Part shown: in pieces, positions 47,831 through 56,055 of the stretch | How the letters are laid out: each line of letters begins with the position of its first letter | How positions within the stretch are numbered: position 1 is the stretch's first letter | DNA from: Maritimibacter sp. HL-12 | Lineage (GTDB): Bacteria > Pseudomonadota > Alphaproteobacteria > Rhodobacterales > Rhodobacteraceae | Direction: 5' to 3' | Length of the DNA: 64,000 nt | NCBI RefSeq assembly: GCF_900177545.1 | Contig: NZ_FXBQ01000001.1 | Span: 1,663,622-1,727,621, forward strand | Notes under the pieces: generated by a model | The model's database searches: none | The model's input: the letters and a program-made list of their open reading frames with translations, nothing else | What the model was told of the DNA's origin: nothing | Program-made: the position numbers and the translations under genes

Positions 47831-49065
47831 GGCTGCTCCGTCAATAGGGCATCTGCCGTTGGCAGGGACTTGAGTGGCACCGCCGGGTTTGCGACGGCGG
47901 AAGGCATTGGAGACTGCCCGGCCTCGATCATGCGTTTGGCGGTCATGTAGGCGCGGGGGTCGTTCATCGCGTCGACGGCCAGAAGGCGCGGTCCCGCGAA
48001 ATACCAGTGCGAAACGCTGCCGGGCTTGTCGCCCGGCCGCACGATCACCGCGTCATGGCCAGAGTTCAGCCCGGCGATTTGCAGTTTCACGTCGTATTGG
48101 TCCGACCAGAACCATGGCCGCGCGACATAAGCCGCCCCGACGCCCATGATCGTCGCGGCAACAGCTTCGGCCTGCTCGATGGCGTTGGGCACGGATTCCA
48201 GCCGGATGCGTCCGCCGTTCCACGGGAAAGAGGCGCAATCGCCCGCCGCGAATATGCCCGGCTCGGAGGTCCGGCCAAACGCGTCGACCCGGATTCCGTT
48301 CTCTATGGCAAGCCCGGCGGCCTCGGCGAGCGCGGTTTCCGGCCGCACACCGATGCCGACCACGACGAGATCGACCGGAAGTTCGGTGCCGTCGCTCAGG
48401 ATCGCGGATCGAACCGTGCCATCGCCCACCAGCGCGCGAAGCCCGACGCCCTCGCGAATCTCGACACCATGGCTTTCGTGCAGCGCCTTGAACCAGGCCG
48501 CGGTCTCGGCACAGGCGACGCGGGCGAGGATGCGCGGCGCCATCTCGACCAGCGTGACCTCAAGCCCCCGGCTCGCGGCGACGGCCGCCGCCTCAAGCCC
48601 GATATACCCTCCTCCGACGATCAGGACACGCGCCCCGGCGCGAAACGCTGGCACCAGTGCGTCGGCATCGGACAGGCTGCGCATCGTGAAGACACCGCCG
48701 AGCGTGCCGCCGACCGCTTCCGGCAACCGGATCGGCTCCGCCCCCGTGCAGAGGGCGATCGCCGAACAGGCGATCGAGGCACCATCCTCGAACGCCACGG
48801 CAAGGGTGTTGGCATCCAGCGCCTTCACCCGCGTATCGGTGACCAGTTCGATCCCGGCATCCTCATAGAAACTCTCGGGCCGCAGGTAGAGCCTCTCGCG
48901 CTCGACCTCGCCCAGAAGGTATTTCTTCGAGAGCGGCGGGCGTTGGTAGGGCGGCACCGGCTCGGCACCGACGAGCCTGATCGGGGCTTCGCTGCCAAGC
49001 GCGCGCAGTTTCGCGGCGAGCGCGGACCCGGCCTGGCCCGCGCCGACGATGACGATGGGTTTCAT
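47827..49065 (-). CDS. FAD-dependent ferredoxin reductase
   Basis: A 412-residue pyridine-nucleotide-disulfide-type oxidoreductase of the putidaredoxin/rhodocoxin reductase group. FAD motif IVGAGQAGSALAAKL near residues 5-19, PYQRPPLSKKYL, the NAD motif VLIVGGGYIGLEAA and GIFAAGDCA are all present. It passes electrons from NAD(P)H to the adjoining ferredoxin (4-bp overlap). It is 45 bp downstream of cynS on the same strand. Confidence 0.92.
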   Translation of the reverse strand: MKPIVIVGAGQAGSALAAKLRALGSEAPIRLVGAEPVPPYQRPPLSKKYLLGEVERERLYLRPESFYEDAGIELVTDTRVKALDANTLAVAFEDGASIACSAIALCTGAEPIRLPEAVGGTLGGVFTMRSLSDADALVPAFRAGARVLIVGGGYIGLEAAAVAASRGLEVTLVEMAPRILARVACAETAAWFKALHESHGVEIREGVGLRALVGDGTVRSAILSDGTELPVDLVVVGIGVRPETALAEAAGLAIENGIRVDAFGRTSEPGIFAAGDCASFPWNGGRIRLESVPNAIEQAEAVAATIMGVGAAYVARPWFWSDQYDVKLQIAGLNSGHDAVIVRPGDKPGSVSHWYFAGPRLLAVDAMNDPRAYMTAKRMIEAGQSPMPSAVANPAVPLKSLPTADALLTEQP

Positions 49066-49110
49066 GGAAAACCTTTCCGGGGGGAGCGGGTCGCCCCGCC
49101 CCGGCCCGTT

Positions 49111-49563
49111 TCAGTACATCTTGTAGCCAAGGAACTTGCCGTCGAGCACGATCTTGACGCGATCCCCTGCCGGGTTCGCCTCGCGCGAGATGTCCATGGT
49201 GAAGTCGATCGCCGACATGATGCCATCGCCGAACTCTTCTTCGATCAGCGCCTTCATTGTCGTTCCGTAGACATTCACCATCTCGTAGAGTCGGTAGATC
49301 AGTGGATCGGTCGGCACCGCGCTGGGCAGCGAGCCGCGGTAGGGCACGGTCATGAGGAGCGCGATCTCTTCCTCGGAAAAATTCAGGCCGAGCGCGTTTC
49401 CGGCCTTTTCGGCCTGCTCCTTCGACAGCGAGATCTGTCCCATCAAGGCGGCGGTCACCCATTCCTTCGACTGGCCGACCGAAGCGGCGACATCGGCCCA
49501 CTTGATGCCGTTGTAGGTTTTGTGCGCAACGATCTTCTCGGTGAGTTCTGCACGGGTGGTCAT
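49111..49563 (-). CDS. cynS: Cyanate hydratase (cyanase)
   Basis: A 150-residue cyanase (156 in E. coli). The catalytic triad is conserved: R91 and E94 in IYRLYEM and S117 in GIMSAIDF. It converts cyanate and bicarbonate to ammonia and CO2 via carbamate. ATG 49563 follows CGGAGACAACAG. It is 94 bp downstream of the flavoprotein gene and upstream of the ferredoxin reductase, in an operon with an importer. Cyanate may therefore be a by-product of the compound handled by the operon, or its imported substrate. Confidence 0.96.
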   Translation of the reverse strand: MTTRAELTEKIVAHKTYNGIKWADVAASVGQSKEWVTAALMGQISLSKEQAEKAGNALGLNFSEEEIALLMTVPYRGSLPSAVPTDPLIYRLYEMVNVYGTTMKALIEEEFGDGIMSAIDFTMDISREANPAGDRVKIVLDGKFLGYKMY

Positions 49564-49657
49564 CTGTTGTCTCCGTTCTGTGAGAAATTGCGTCGGGTCC
49601 GGGAGTGAACCCCGGACCGGGGGGTCGTGGGCAGCAGACAAGTGCCCACGGCAAGGT

Positions 49658-50770
49658 TCAGGCGGCCTCGAATTCTGCGATCAATTTGCGCAGGTGCTTC
49701 GTGGCCGGGGTTACGATGCCGATGAAATAGGCCTCGCGCAGGCGGCGTTGAGCTGCGCCATGGGTCACGTATCCCCGGGCACCGGTGTGCAATTGTGCCC
49801 AGTGAGCGGCCTTCATCGCCAGTTCGCCGCCATCGAGGCGCGCTTTCAGGACCCGGAGGTAGAAGGCATCCGAGGTGTCGTAAGGCGTCTTGGCCATGTT
49901 GAGAACATCGCTGACCACGGCGTTGTATTCGGCCTCCAGATCGCCGGCCTGTACCTCGAGATACCGGTTCACGTGGCCAAGCGGTGCCTCGACCTGCTTG
50001 ATCAGGTCGATGCAGTTCTTGATGATGCCAGCGGCCATCCCGCATTGCAGCAGGGTAAAGCCGGAGCGAATCCGGGTGATGAAATCGTCGGCCGGATCAC
50101 CGAGGATGTACGCGTCCGGCAGAAAGACGTCGCGCATCTGCACGTTGCAGGTGGCGGTGCCGCCCATCGCGACGAAGTCGTGGTCGAGCTTGAGTTTCAC
50201 GCCGTCCCATGCGGCATGGAAGATCGCCATCACCCGCTTGGGCGTGTCGGAGCCCTCGACATCGACATGGAACATCGAGCCGAAATAGCCGTCTTCGACG
50301 AGGTTGGAGACCCAGGGCAACATGCCCTTGACCTTGTAACCGCCCTCGACGCGCTCACCCTTCAGGCGCATCGGCTCGATCTCGCCCATCGCCTTCATCG
50401 GGTTCGACATGCCGGTGCCGCCGAAGGACTGGCCCTTGGCCACTTTCGGCAACACCTCCGACTTGAGGAAATCATTGTCGGAAGATGCGATATACCAGGC
50501 CAGCGTATCCTGGCACCAGACGCAGAAACCCGTCGAGAGGCAGGCTTCCGATGCGGTCGCCATGGTCAGGATCGCATTGCTCAGATCGGTCGGGGCGTCG
50601 ATGCCGCCGATATGGGTGCCGTAGACACCGGCCTTGCCATAGGCGCGGATGATCGCTTCTGGGTAGCTGCGCTCGTCGTCGATCTTGCGAACGATCGGGA
50701 AAAGCTCTTCGGCGGTGATGCGGGCGACCTCGTCGGCGTTGAGGGCGGTGGGTGTTGCAGCGATGTTCAT
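49658..50770 (-). CDS. Acyl-CoA-dehydrogenase-fold flavoprotein
   Basis: A 370-residue ACAD-fold protein: all-alpha N-terminus, a FGGTGMSNP flavin-binding loop, MGGTATCNVQMRDVFLP, and a C-terminal helical bundle. At the position of the catalytic Glu of many acyl-CoA dehydrogenases (EGT motif) this reads GIVTPATKHLRK, with no Glu. This points away from ordinary acyl-CoA oxidation and towards monooxygenase-like members such as DszC. It lies between OsmC and cynS on the same strand. Substrate unknown. Confidence 0.8.
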   Translation of the reverse strand: MNIAATPTALNADEVARITAEELFPIVRKIDDERSYPEAIIRAYGKAGVYGTHIGGIDAPTDLSNAILTMATASEACLSTGFCVWCQDTLAWYIASSDNDFLKSEVLPKVAKGQSFGGTGMSNPMKAMGEIEPMRLKGERVEGGYKVKGMLPWVSNLVEDGYFGSMFHVDVEGSDTPKRVMAIFHAAWDGVKLKLDHDFVAMGGTATCNVQMRDVFLPDAYILGDPADDFITRIRSGFTLLQCGMAAGIIKNCIDLIKQVEAPLGHVNRYLEVQAGDLEAEYNAVVSDVLNMAKTPYDTSDAFYLRVLKARLDGGELAMKAAHWAQLHTGARGYVTHGAAQRRLREAYFIGIVTPATKHLRKLIAEFEAA

Positions 50771-50840
50771 CTTGGGCTCCGTGGAAACAAATTGGGGGAG
50801 GAGGCCCGCCCGCGTCGCGCATCGCGGGCGGAAACCGGGG

Positions 50841-51377
50841 TCAGACGCTTTCGGCGATCATGTTCACCGGACGCGAGAAGGTGTTGAACACCGGCGACCA
50901 TTGCGTGACGTGCTCGATCAGCGCGTCGATCTCCGATTGCGGGCAATCCGCTTCCATATCGACCTTGATGCGCACATCGGTGAACCCGACGGGCTTTTCC
51001 GACACGTCGCCGGTGCCCCAGACGGCAGTGATGTTGAGATCGCCCTCAAGTGAGAGTTCAAGCTTCTGGATGGTGATGCCGCGTGCCACGGCATTGGCGT
51101 GCAGACCCACGGCGACGCAGGAGCCAAGGGCGGCCAGAGAGGCTTCCGACGGGTTCGGCGCGGTGTCGTCGCCCAGCAGCGCGGGCGGCTCATCGACGAT
51201 GTAGGGCGCGAGATCGCGGATGTAGTTGGCGTGACGGAAGCGGCCTTCGGCAACGGTCTTGCACGTCAGGGTCTTGATCGCCTGCGGGTTTTCCTTGCCC
51301 TTCGCAATCAGGCCGTCAAGGCCGGTCTTGTCGATCGGGGCGAGGCAGCTGGTAACGGCAGTTGCAGGTTCAGCCAT
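50841..51377 (-). CDS. OsmC/Ohr-family protein lacking the second Cys
   Basis: A 178-residue OsmC-like protein. The peroxidatic-type Cys is at C87 (ALGSCVAVGL), but the resolving Cys of the usual CPVSNT block is replaced by Ser161 (WSPVFNTF). Ohr/OsmC proteins use both for organic hydroperoxide reduction, so a classical cycle is unlikely. ATG 51377 follows AAAGGAGACTCCC. It lies between the ABC permease and the flavoprotein gene, suggesting a role in the same pathway. Confidence 0.85.
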   Translation of the reverse strand: MAEPATAVTSCLAPIDKTGLDGLIAKGKENPQAIKTLTCKTVAEGRFRHANYIRDLAPYIVDEPPALLGDDTAPNPSEASLAALGSCVAVGLHANAVARGITIQKLELSLEGDLNITAVWGTGDVSEKPVGFTDVRIKVDMEADCPQSEIDALIEHVTQWSPVFNTFSRPVNMIAESV

Positions 51378-51413
51378 GGGAGTCTCCTTTGTTGTCCATG
51401 TCTTGGTCAGGGG

Positions 51414-52238
51414 TCAGTCCGCGCTGCGGACCCAGTTGAAGTGCTTGATGGCAAGCATGAAGAGGTAGTCGAGGGTGAAGCCGATGATCCCGATCACCAC
51501 CACCACGGCGGCGAGGCGGGAATAGTCCAGCGTGTCGCGCGCATCGTTGATCGAGTAGCCGAGGCCGGAGGTGACACCGAGATATTCGGCCGGCACCAGA
51601 ACCACCCAGGCCACGCCGAGCGCGAGCCTCAGGCCAGTCAGGATATCGACCGCGATCGCCGGAAGGATCACCGTGAACAGCATATGCACGACGTTGGCAC
51701 CGAGATTGCGCGCCACCTTGAGCCAGGCCGGGTCGATCCGGCGCACACCCGCCGCGGTGGAAAACAGCACCGGCCAGACCGCGGCGGCGGCGATCAGGAA
51801 GACGATGGCCCCGTCCCAGGTCGCGAAGACCATGACGGCAATGGGCATCCACGACAGCGGCGAGATCATCCGCAGGAACTGGAACGGCACGTTGGTGATC
51901 TCGCGCAAGATCGCGACCCGGCCGATCAGGATCCCCATCGGAACGCCGAACGCGACCGCGATCAGCATGCCGGCACCCACCCGGTAGAGCGATGGCCAGG
52001 CCATCCCGACCACCTCGCCGGAGCCGACCATGTCGCGGAGCGCCGACAGGGTGGGGCCGGGGGCAAAATCGGCAAAGGCATACATGTTCGGGTTGTTGGC
52101 CACCGCCACGCCGCCCAGCCACCACAGGCCGACCAGCACGGCGATGCCGATGACTGCGTTGGCGACGCCCCGGAACCATGCCAGTTTGGGCAAGGCCAGG
52201 GCGGCGCGGCCACGATATGTATCGGCGCCGAGGCTCAC
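51414..52238 (-). CDS. ABC transporter permease (SsuC/NrtB type)
   Basis: A 274-residue permease of the taurine/nitrate/sulfonate family, with about six transmembrane helices and an EAA-like loop containing DPAWLKVARNLGANVVHML. The GTG start overlaps the binding-protein stop by 4 bp (GTGA). It pairs with the ATPase at 53505-54350. An N-terminal extension in the open frame is spurious. The substrate class is small anions or nitrogen/sulfur compounds. Confidence 0.9.
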   Translation of the reverse strand: MSLGADTYRGRAALALPKLAWFRGVANAVIGIAVLVGLWWLGGVAVANNPNMYAFADFAPGPTLSALRDMVGSGEVVGMAWPSLYRVGAGMLIAVAFGVPMGILIGRVAILREITNVPFQFLRMISPLSWMPIAVMVFATWDGAIVFLIAAAAVWPVLFSTAAGVRRIDPAWLKVARNLGANVVHMLFTVILPAIAVDILTGLRLALGVAWVVLVPAEYLGVTSGLGYSINDARDTLDYSRLAAVVVVIGIIGFTLDYLFMLAIKHFNWVRSAD

Positions 52239-53479
52239 AGCTTCAGAACCTCTTCGCGGTTGAACGGATCGCCGGCATTGACGGACGGGTCGTTCTTCCA
52301 GTTCGGATACTTGTCGAGCGCGGCCTTGACGAACTCGTAGTTCACCAGGTCGTCGGCGACGAAATCCGGGTCGAGACCGGCAAGGAACGTCGTGTCCCCC
52401 GAAACCACCGTCTGGTTCATTTCCTCGACGATCAGTTTCGTGGCCGACGGGTAGGGCCAGGGCTGGAAGTCGATACGACCGTTCTGCCACTCGGCGGCGT
52501 TCTGGTTCGCCCCGAGGGTGGTGTAGTCCTCGTCGTCATAATAGGTCATCGCGCGGGTCACGACCTCGGCGGGTGCCGGCAGGTAGCCCCAGCCATCCTT
52601 CGAGAGCAGCCCGGCGACCTCGGCCTTGTTTTCGCTCGAATAGATCGCACCGCGCACGACCGCGTTCATCACCTTCTGGGTCCAGGCCGCCTTTTTTTCG
52701 GTGACCTCCTCGTGCATGCAGACGACGCAGCAGGGGTGGTTCTTCCAGATGTCGCCGGTGAAGCGCAGCATCCGGGCACCGGCCTTGAGTTCGCCCAGCG
52801 CGTTGAAAGGTTCGGCAACGATGTAGGCGTCGATCTTCCTTGCGGCCAGCGCCGGGGGCATGTCGGGGGGTGGCAGAACCTGGAGGTTGCACTCGTCCGG
52901 TGCCAGCGGTTCGCCCTGCGCCTTGATTACCGGCTTCACGCCCGACTGACGCAGCGCATATTGCAGCACGATGTTGTGCATCGAGTACCAGAACGGCACC
53001 GCGACCTGCTTGCCGCCAAGCTGGCTGAAATCGGTGATCCCGGTGTGTTGGCCAACGACGAGACCAGAGCCGTTGGTATGCGCCCATGACATGACCTTGA
53101 CCGGGAAGTTGTTGTTGTAACGCATCCAGACCGGGATCGGCTTGAGGAAGTGCACGAGATTGAACTTGTTGGCCGCGAAGCCCTCGATCAGCGGCGACCA
53201 GCCACGGATCAGCGTCGGCGCGGCGGCCTCGAGCCCTTCGTCTTCGAAATAGCCCATCCCGTGGGCAACGAGCAGCGCCGTGGCATCGGTGATCGGCAGA
53301 TAGCCGATCCGCACCACTTCGTCGTCCTGCGCGTAGGACATTGACGGCATGCCGCCGAGCATCGCGGTGAGCGATGCGAACAAACCGCCCTTGGCCATCA
53401 TGTCGAGCGTCTGGCGGCGGGTGAAATCTCCGGCGAAATACTCGTCGTCGTCCCAGGAATTGTCCGTCTCTTTGGTCAT
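52235..53479 (-). CDS. ABC transporter substrate-binding protein with Tat-type signal
   Basis: A 414-residue NrtA/SsuA-like binding protein. The N-terminus (about 1-50) has a twin arginine in TRRQTLDMM (R21, R22) and a hydrophobic stretch ending near SMSYA, so Tat export is likely, as in some nitrate-binding proteins. Residues 55-70 read VRIGYLPITDATALLVAHG, typical of this group. A CAGAAAGGACC ribosome-binding site precedes ATG 53479. The ligand is unknown; cyanate, thiocyanate or a related compound is inference from cynS. Confidence 0.9.
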   Translation of the reverse strand: MTKETDNSWDDDEYFAGDFTRRQTLDMMAKGGLFASLTAMLGGMPSMSYAQDDEVVRIGYLPITDATALLVAHGMGYFEDEGLEAAAPTLIRGWSPLIEGFAANKFNLVHFLKPIPVWMRYNNNFPVKVMSWAHTNGSGLVVGQHTGITDFSQLGGKQVAVPFWYSMHNIVLQYALRQSGVKPVIKAQGEPLAPDECNLQVLPPPDMPPALAARKIDAYIVAEPFNALGELKAGARMLRFTGDIWKNHPCCVVCMHEEVTEKKAAWTQKVMNAVVRGAIYSSENKAEVAGLLSKDGWGYLPAPAEVVTRAMTYYDDEDYTTLGANQNAAEWQNGRIDFQPWPYPSATKLIVEEMNQTVVSGDTTFLAGLDPDFVADDLVNYEFVKAALDKYPNWKNDPSVNAGDPFNREEVLKL

Positions 53480-53504
53480 GCGATGGTCCTTTCTGTTCGG
53501 GGCG

Positions 53505-54350
53505 TCAGGAGAGGGGAGCGGCGGCATCGCCATGGGCGACATCGGTGTAGATCTGCATCAGCCGGGCCTGTTCGGACTGGAACCGTTCGGCGCTGGCGTT
53601 GCGCTCGTCGTTTTCGAGCGAAATCGTGGTATCGTCGGCGATGCGCCCGGGGTTGGCGTCGAGCACCAGCACCCGGTCGGCCATGATCACCGCTTCGGAA
53701 ACGTCGTGGGTGACGATCACCAGCGTCAGGCCAAGATCCTTGGCGATCCGGCGCACATCCTGCTGGAGCGATCGCCGGGTGAAGGCATCAAGCGCAGAGA
53801 ACGGCTCGTCGAGCAGCAGCATTTCCGGGCTTGGTGCCAGCGACCGCGCCAGCGCCACGCGCTGTTGCTGGCCGCCCGACAATTCCTGCGCGTTCCGGTC
53901 GGCGAATGGGCCAAGGTCAACCAGGTCGAGGATCTCGGGGATACGCTTGGCGATCTCGCCGGTCCGGCGGTTGAATTTCAGTCCGAGGGCCGCGTTCTTC
54001 GCCACGCTCATCCAGGGAAACAGCGACGGTGCCTGAAACATCATGACCCATTTTGGCGAGGGCCCGCGAACGACGTTGCCATTGATGATCACTTCCCCCT
54101 CGGTCGGGTGTGTCAAACCGGCCAGCATGTGAAGTAGCGAAGACTTGCCACAACCGGACCGGCCAAGTAGCGCGACAACAGCGCCGGGCTGGATCTCGAA
54201 ATCGAGTGCATCGAGCACCCGGCCGTCGGCCTTGCGATAGGTGTGACTGAGGTTGCGAACCGCGATATGCGCCCCGCCGGGGACAGGTCTGAGAACCGGT
54301 TTCGTGGTCGTCTCGATCCTGGTTTCGTCCTTCAATCGCGTCACCATCAT
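53505..54350 (-). CDS. ABC transporter ATP-binding protein (SsuB/NrtD type)
   Basis: A 281-residue ATPase. Walker A GRSGCGKS is at 63-70, LSGGQ signature at 157-161, Walker B LLLDEP at 178-183, followed by a VTHDVSEA H-loop. A 25-residue N-terminal extension precedes the domain. Two adjacent ATG codons (54350 and 54347) are possible starts. It is the first gene of the minus-strand operon that ends with the 2Fe-2S ferredoxin gene. Confidence 0.92.
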   Translation of the reverse strand: MMVTRLKDETRIETTTKPVLRPVPGGAHIAVRNLSHTYRKADGRVLDALDFEIQPGAVVALLGRSGCGKSSLLHMLAGLTHPTEGEVIINGNVVRGPSPKWVMMFQAPSLFPWMSVAKNAALGLKFNRRTGEIAKRIPEILDLVDLGPFADRNAQELSGGQQQRVALARSLAPSPEMLLLDEPFSALDAFTRRSLQQDVRRIAKDLGLTLVIVTHDVSEAVIMADRVLVLDANPGRIADDTTISLENDERNASAERFQSEQARLMQIYTDVAHGDAAAPLS

Positions 54351-54717
54351 CTCTTTTCAGCTTTCTGTCGGCCATGAATGAACAAACCGTTCTGTCTTAT
54401 CGAGACGGGTAATCTGGCGCAGGTCAACGACAGGGGCAGGAATTGGCCCCGCATTCGGATCGCGTTCACTTATTAAGCAAAAATCTAGGTAGACTGCCCG
54501 CATCGGAGCGAGAAATCCCCGATCAACGCTTGGTTCAGTGGCAAGTGCCAGAGAATCGGTTGCCGGAAAGACCGGACAAATCTGTCTTGTTTTTTCCGGC
54601 CTGAGGTGAAAAGCTCCCGGAACCGGATTGCCGCCTGCAACGCAGGCCCGCGCGGACGCGCAAGACCGTCAAGGGGAGGACATTGCTTTGGGCTATGACG
54701 TGCAGGAGTATTGCCCG
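54351..54717. promoter_or_regulatory. Divergent regulatory region between ABC operon and TetR gene
   Basis: This 367-bp gap holds no gene that I can support. TCTGTCTT occurs at 54391-54398 and again at 54581-54588. The first is part of CTGTCT-N5-AGACGG (54392-54408) and the second of an imperfect palindrome AAGAC...GTCTT (54568-54588). CCGGAAA (54563-54569) and TTTCCGG (54593-54599) bracket the second. An AT-rich stretch lies near 54470-54495. TetR binding is inference. Confidence 0.45.
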
Positions 54718-55329
54718 ATGGAAACGGCAGGCTGGAGTTTCGCGGCAATCCCGCCAAAGACCGCGCGCGACAAGATCATGTCCGCCGCGTCCTACCTGTT
54801 CTGCAACCATGGCTTCTCGGCGACCGGCATCGACGCGATTCTCGACCGCGCGGGCACGGCGAAGGCGACGCTCTACCACCACTTCAGATCGAAGGAAGAG
54901 TTGATCGCCGCGGTCCTTGAGGCCGAGGGCGAAACCTGGCGGGCGTGGTTCTTCGGCCAACTTGCGGCGCGTGGCGGGCCCGAGCGAACCCGGATGCTGG
55001 CGGTCTTCGATGTTCTGGAAGACTGGTTTTCAGACCCGGGCTTCTACGGTTGTCCCTTCATCAACGCGGTTGCCGAGTTCGACACCGGCAATGACGCCGT
55101 GCGCCAAGCCGCCGAACGACACAAGGACCACCTGCTGACCTGGCTGAAGGGGCAGGCGGTTGCGCTTGGCGTTCCCGATGTGGCCGAGACTGCGCGCAGC
55201 TTCGCCGTTCTGATCGACGGAGCGATCGTGGCGGCGCAACACACCCGCGATCCGAGCTTTGCGAGAACCGCGCGGAGGATGGCCGAGATCCACCTCGATG
55301 ATGTGCTCAAGCACCGATTGCGTGCCTGA
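54718..55329 (+). CDS. TetR-family transcriptional regulator
   Basis: A 203-residue TetR protein with an N-terminal HTH (AASYLFCNHGFSATGIDAIL, then AGTAKATLYHHFRSKEELI). ATG 54718 follows AGGAG with 9-bp spacing; a TTG at 54688 after GGGGAGGA is an alternative. Divergence from the ABC/cyanase operon suggests it represses that operon in the absence of ligand. The ligand-binding region has no assignable specificity. Confidence 0.9.
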   Translation: METAGWSFAAIPPKTARDKIMSAASYLFCNHGFSATGIDAILDRAGTAKATLYHHFRSKEELIAAVLEAEGETWRAWFFGQLAARGGPERTRMLAVFDVLEDWFSDPGFYGCPFINAVAEFDTGNDAVRQAAERHKDHLLTWLKGQAVALGVPDVAETARSFAVLIDGAIVAAQHTRDPSFARTARRMAEIHLDDVLKHRLRA

Positions 55330-55389
55330 GCCGCGCCCGGCGCAGAACCGGACAGGCTTTGCTTGCGCGCGTCTTGCCGAAACGATCGG

Positions 55390-55866
55390 TCAGCGCCTTG
55401 CCGGGTCGCGCTGCTCGGGCCTTGGCTGGATCTCGATGAGCGGCACGGCGTCGTCGCCATCGACTTCGGTGCCAGATGCATCGACAAGATCGAGATCGGC
55501 GTCGTTCCAACCCTTGATGCCCAGCTTGACCGAACGAACATCGGTGAAACCCATTTGCAGGAGGGTTTCGGCCGCAAAAGCCGACCGGTTTCCGGAGCGG
55601 CAGATGATCACCACCGGTTTGTCGCGGGCGGTCACGAGCGCAGGTTCGGTCTCGGCATAATCCCACTCGGCGGCGCTTTCGAGGATGCCGCGGGGCACGT
55701 TGAGGGAACCGGCAACATGGGCGCGCGCGAACTCGTCGCGCTCGCGGATGTCGAGCAGCAGGGCGTCGGGGTGGGCGGCGAGGAAGTCGGGCACATCCCA
55801 GGGCATGATCTCCTCGATCCGTTCGGCGGCTTCCTGGGCAAGTTGACTGTAGGTTTTCCGGGTCAT
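55390..55866 (-). CDS. Rhodanese-like domain protein
   Basis: A 158-residue single-domain rhodanese. Active-site loop CRSGNRS and ALLLDIRERDEFARAHVAGSLN are conserved; the C-terminal tail is acidic. These proteins transfer sulfane sulfur or sense persulfide. It is near the cyanase operon but not in the same operon: it is convergent with the TetR gene and divergent from the SPFH gene. A link to thiocyanate chemistry would be speculation. Confidence 0.9.
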   Translation of the reverse strand: MTRKTYSQLAQEAAERIEEIMPWDVPDFLAAHPDALLLDIRERDEFARAHVAGSLNVPRGILESAAEWDYAETEPALVTARDKPVVIICRSGNRSAFAAETLLQMGFTDVRSVKLGIKGWNDADLDLVDASGTEVDGDDAVPLIEIQPRPEQRDPARR

Positions 55867-56055
55867 GGCATGGTCCTCTCGGGTTTGGCAGCAGATAGGC
55901 AGCCCCCGGCGGGGCCTCAAGGCCGCAAACCCCAAGGGTGCCGGATTGCCGCGCCACGCCCTCATTGACCGGACGGTGCCTGTTGGCGCTTGAAGCGTGA
56001 CAGGGCCCGGCCCATAGTGGCCGGCAAATTGTCTGTAAAACATTTGGAGCAGGTC

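Noticed and set aside
55390..55866. Rhodanese as part of the cyanase operon (thiocyanate metabolism)
   Set aside because: It is separated by the TetR gene, which points the other way, and single-domain rhodaneses are ubiquitous.
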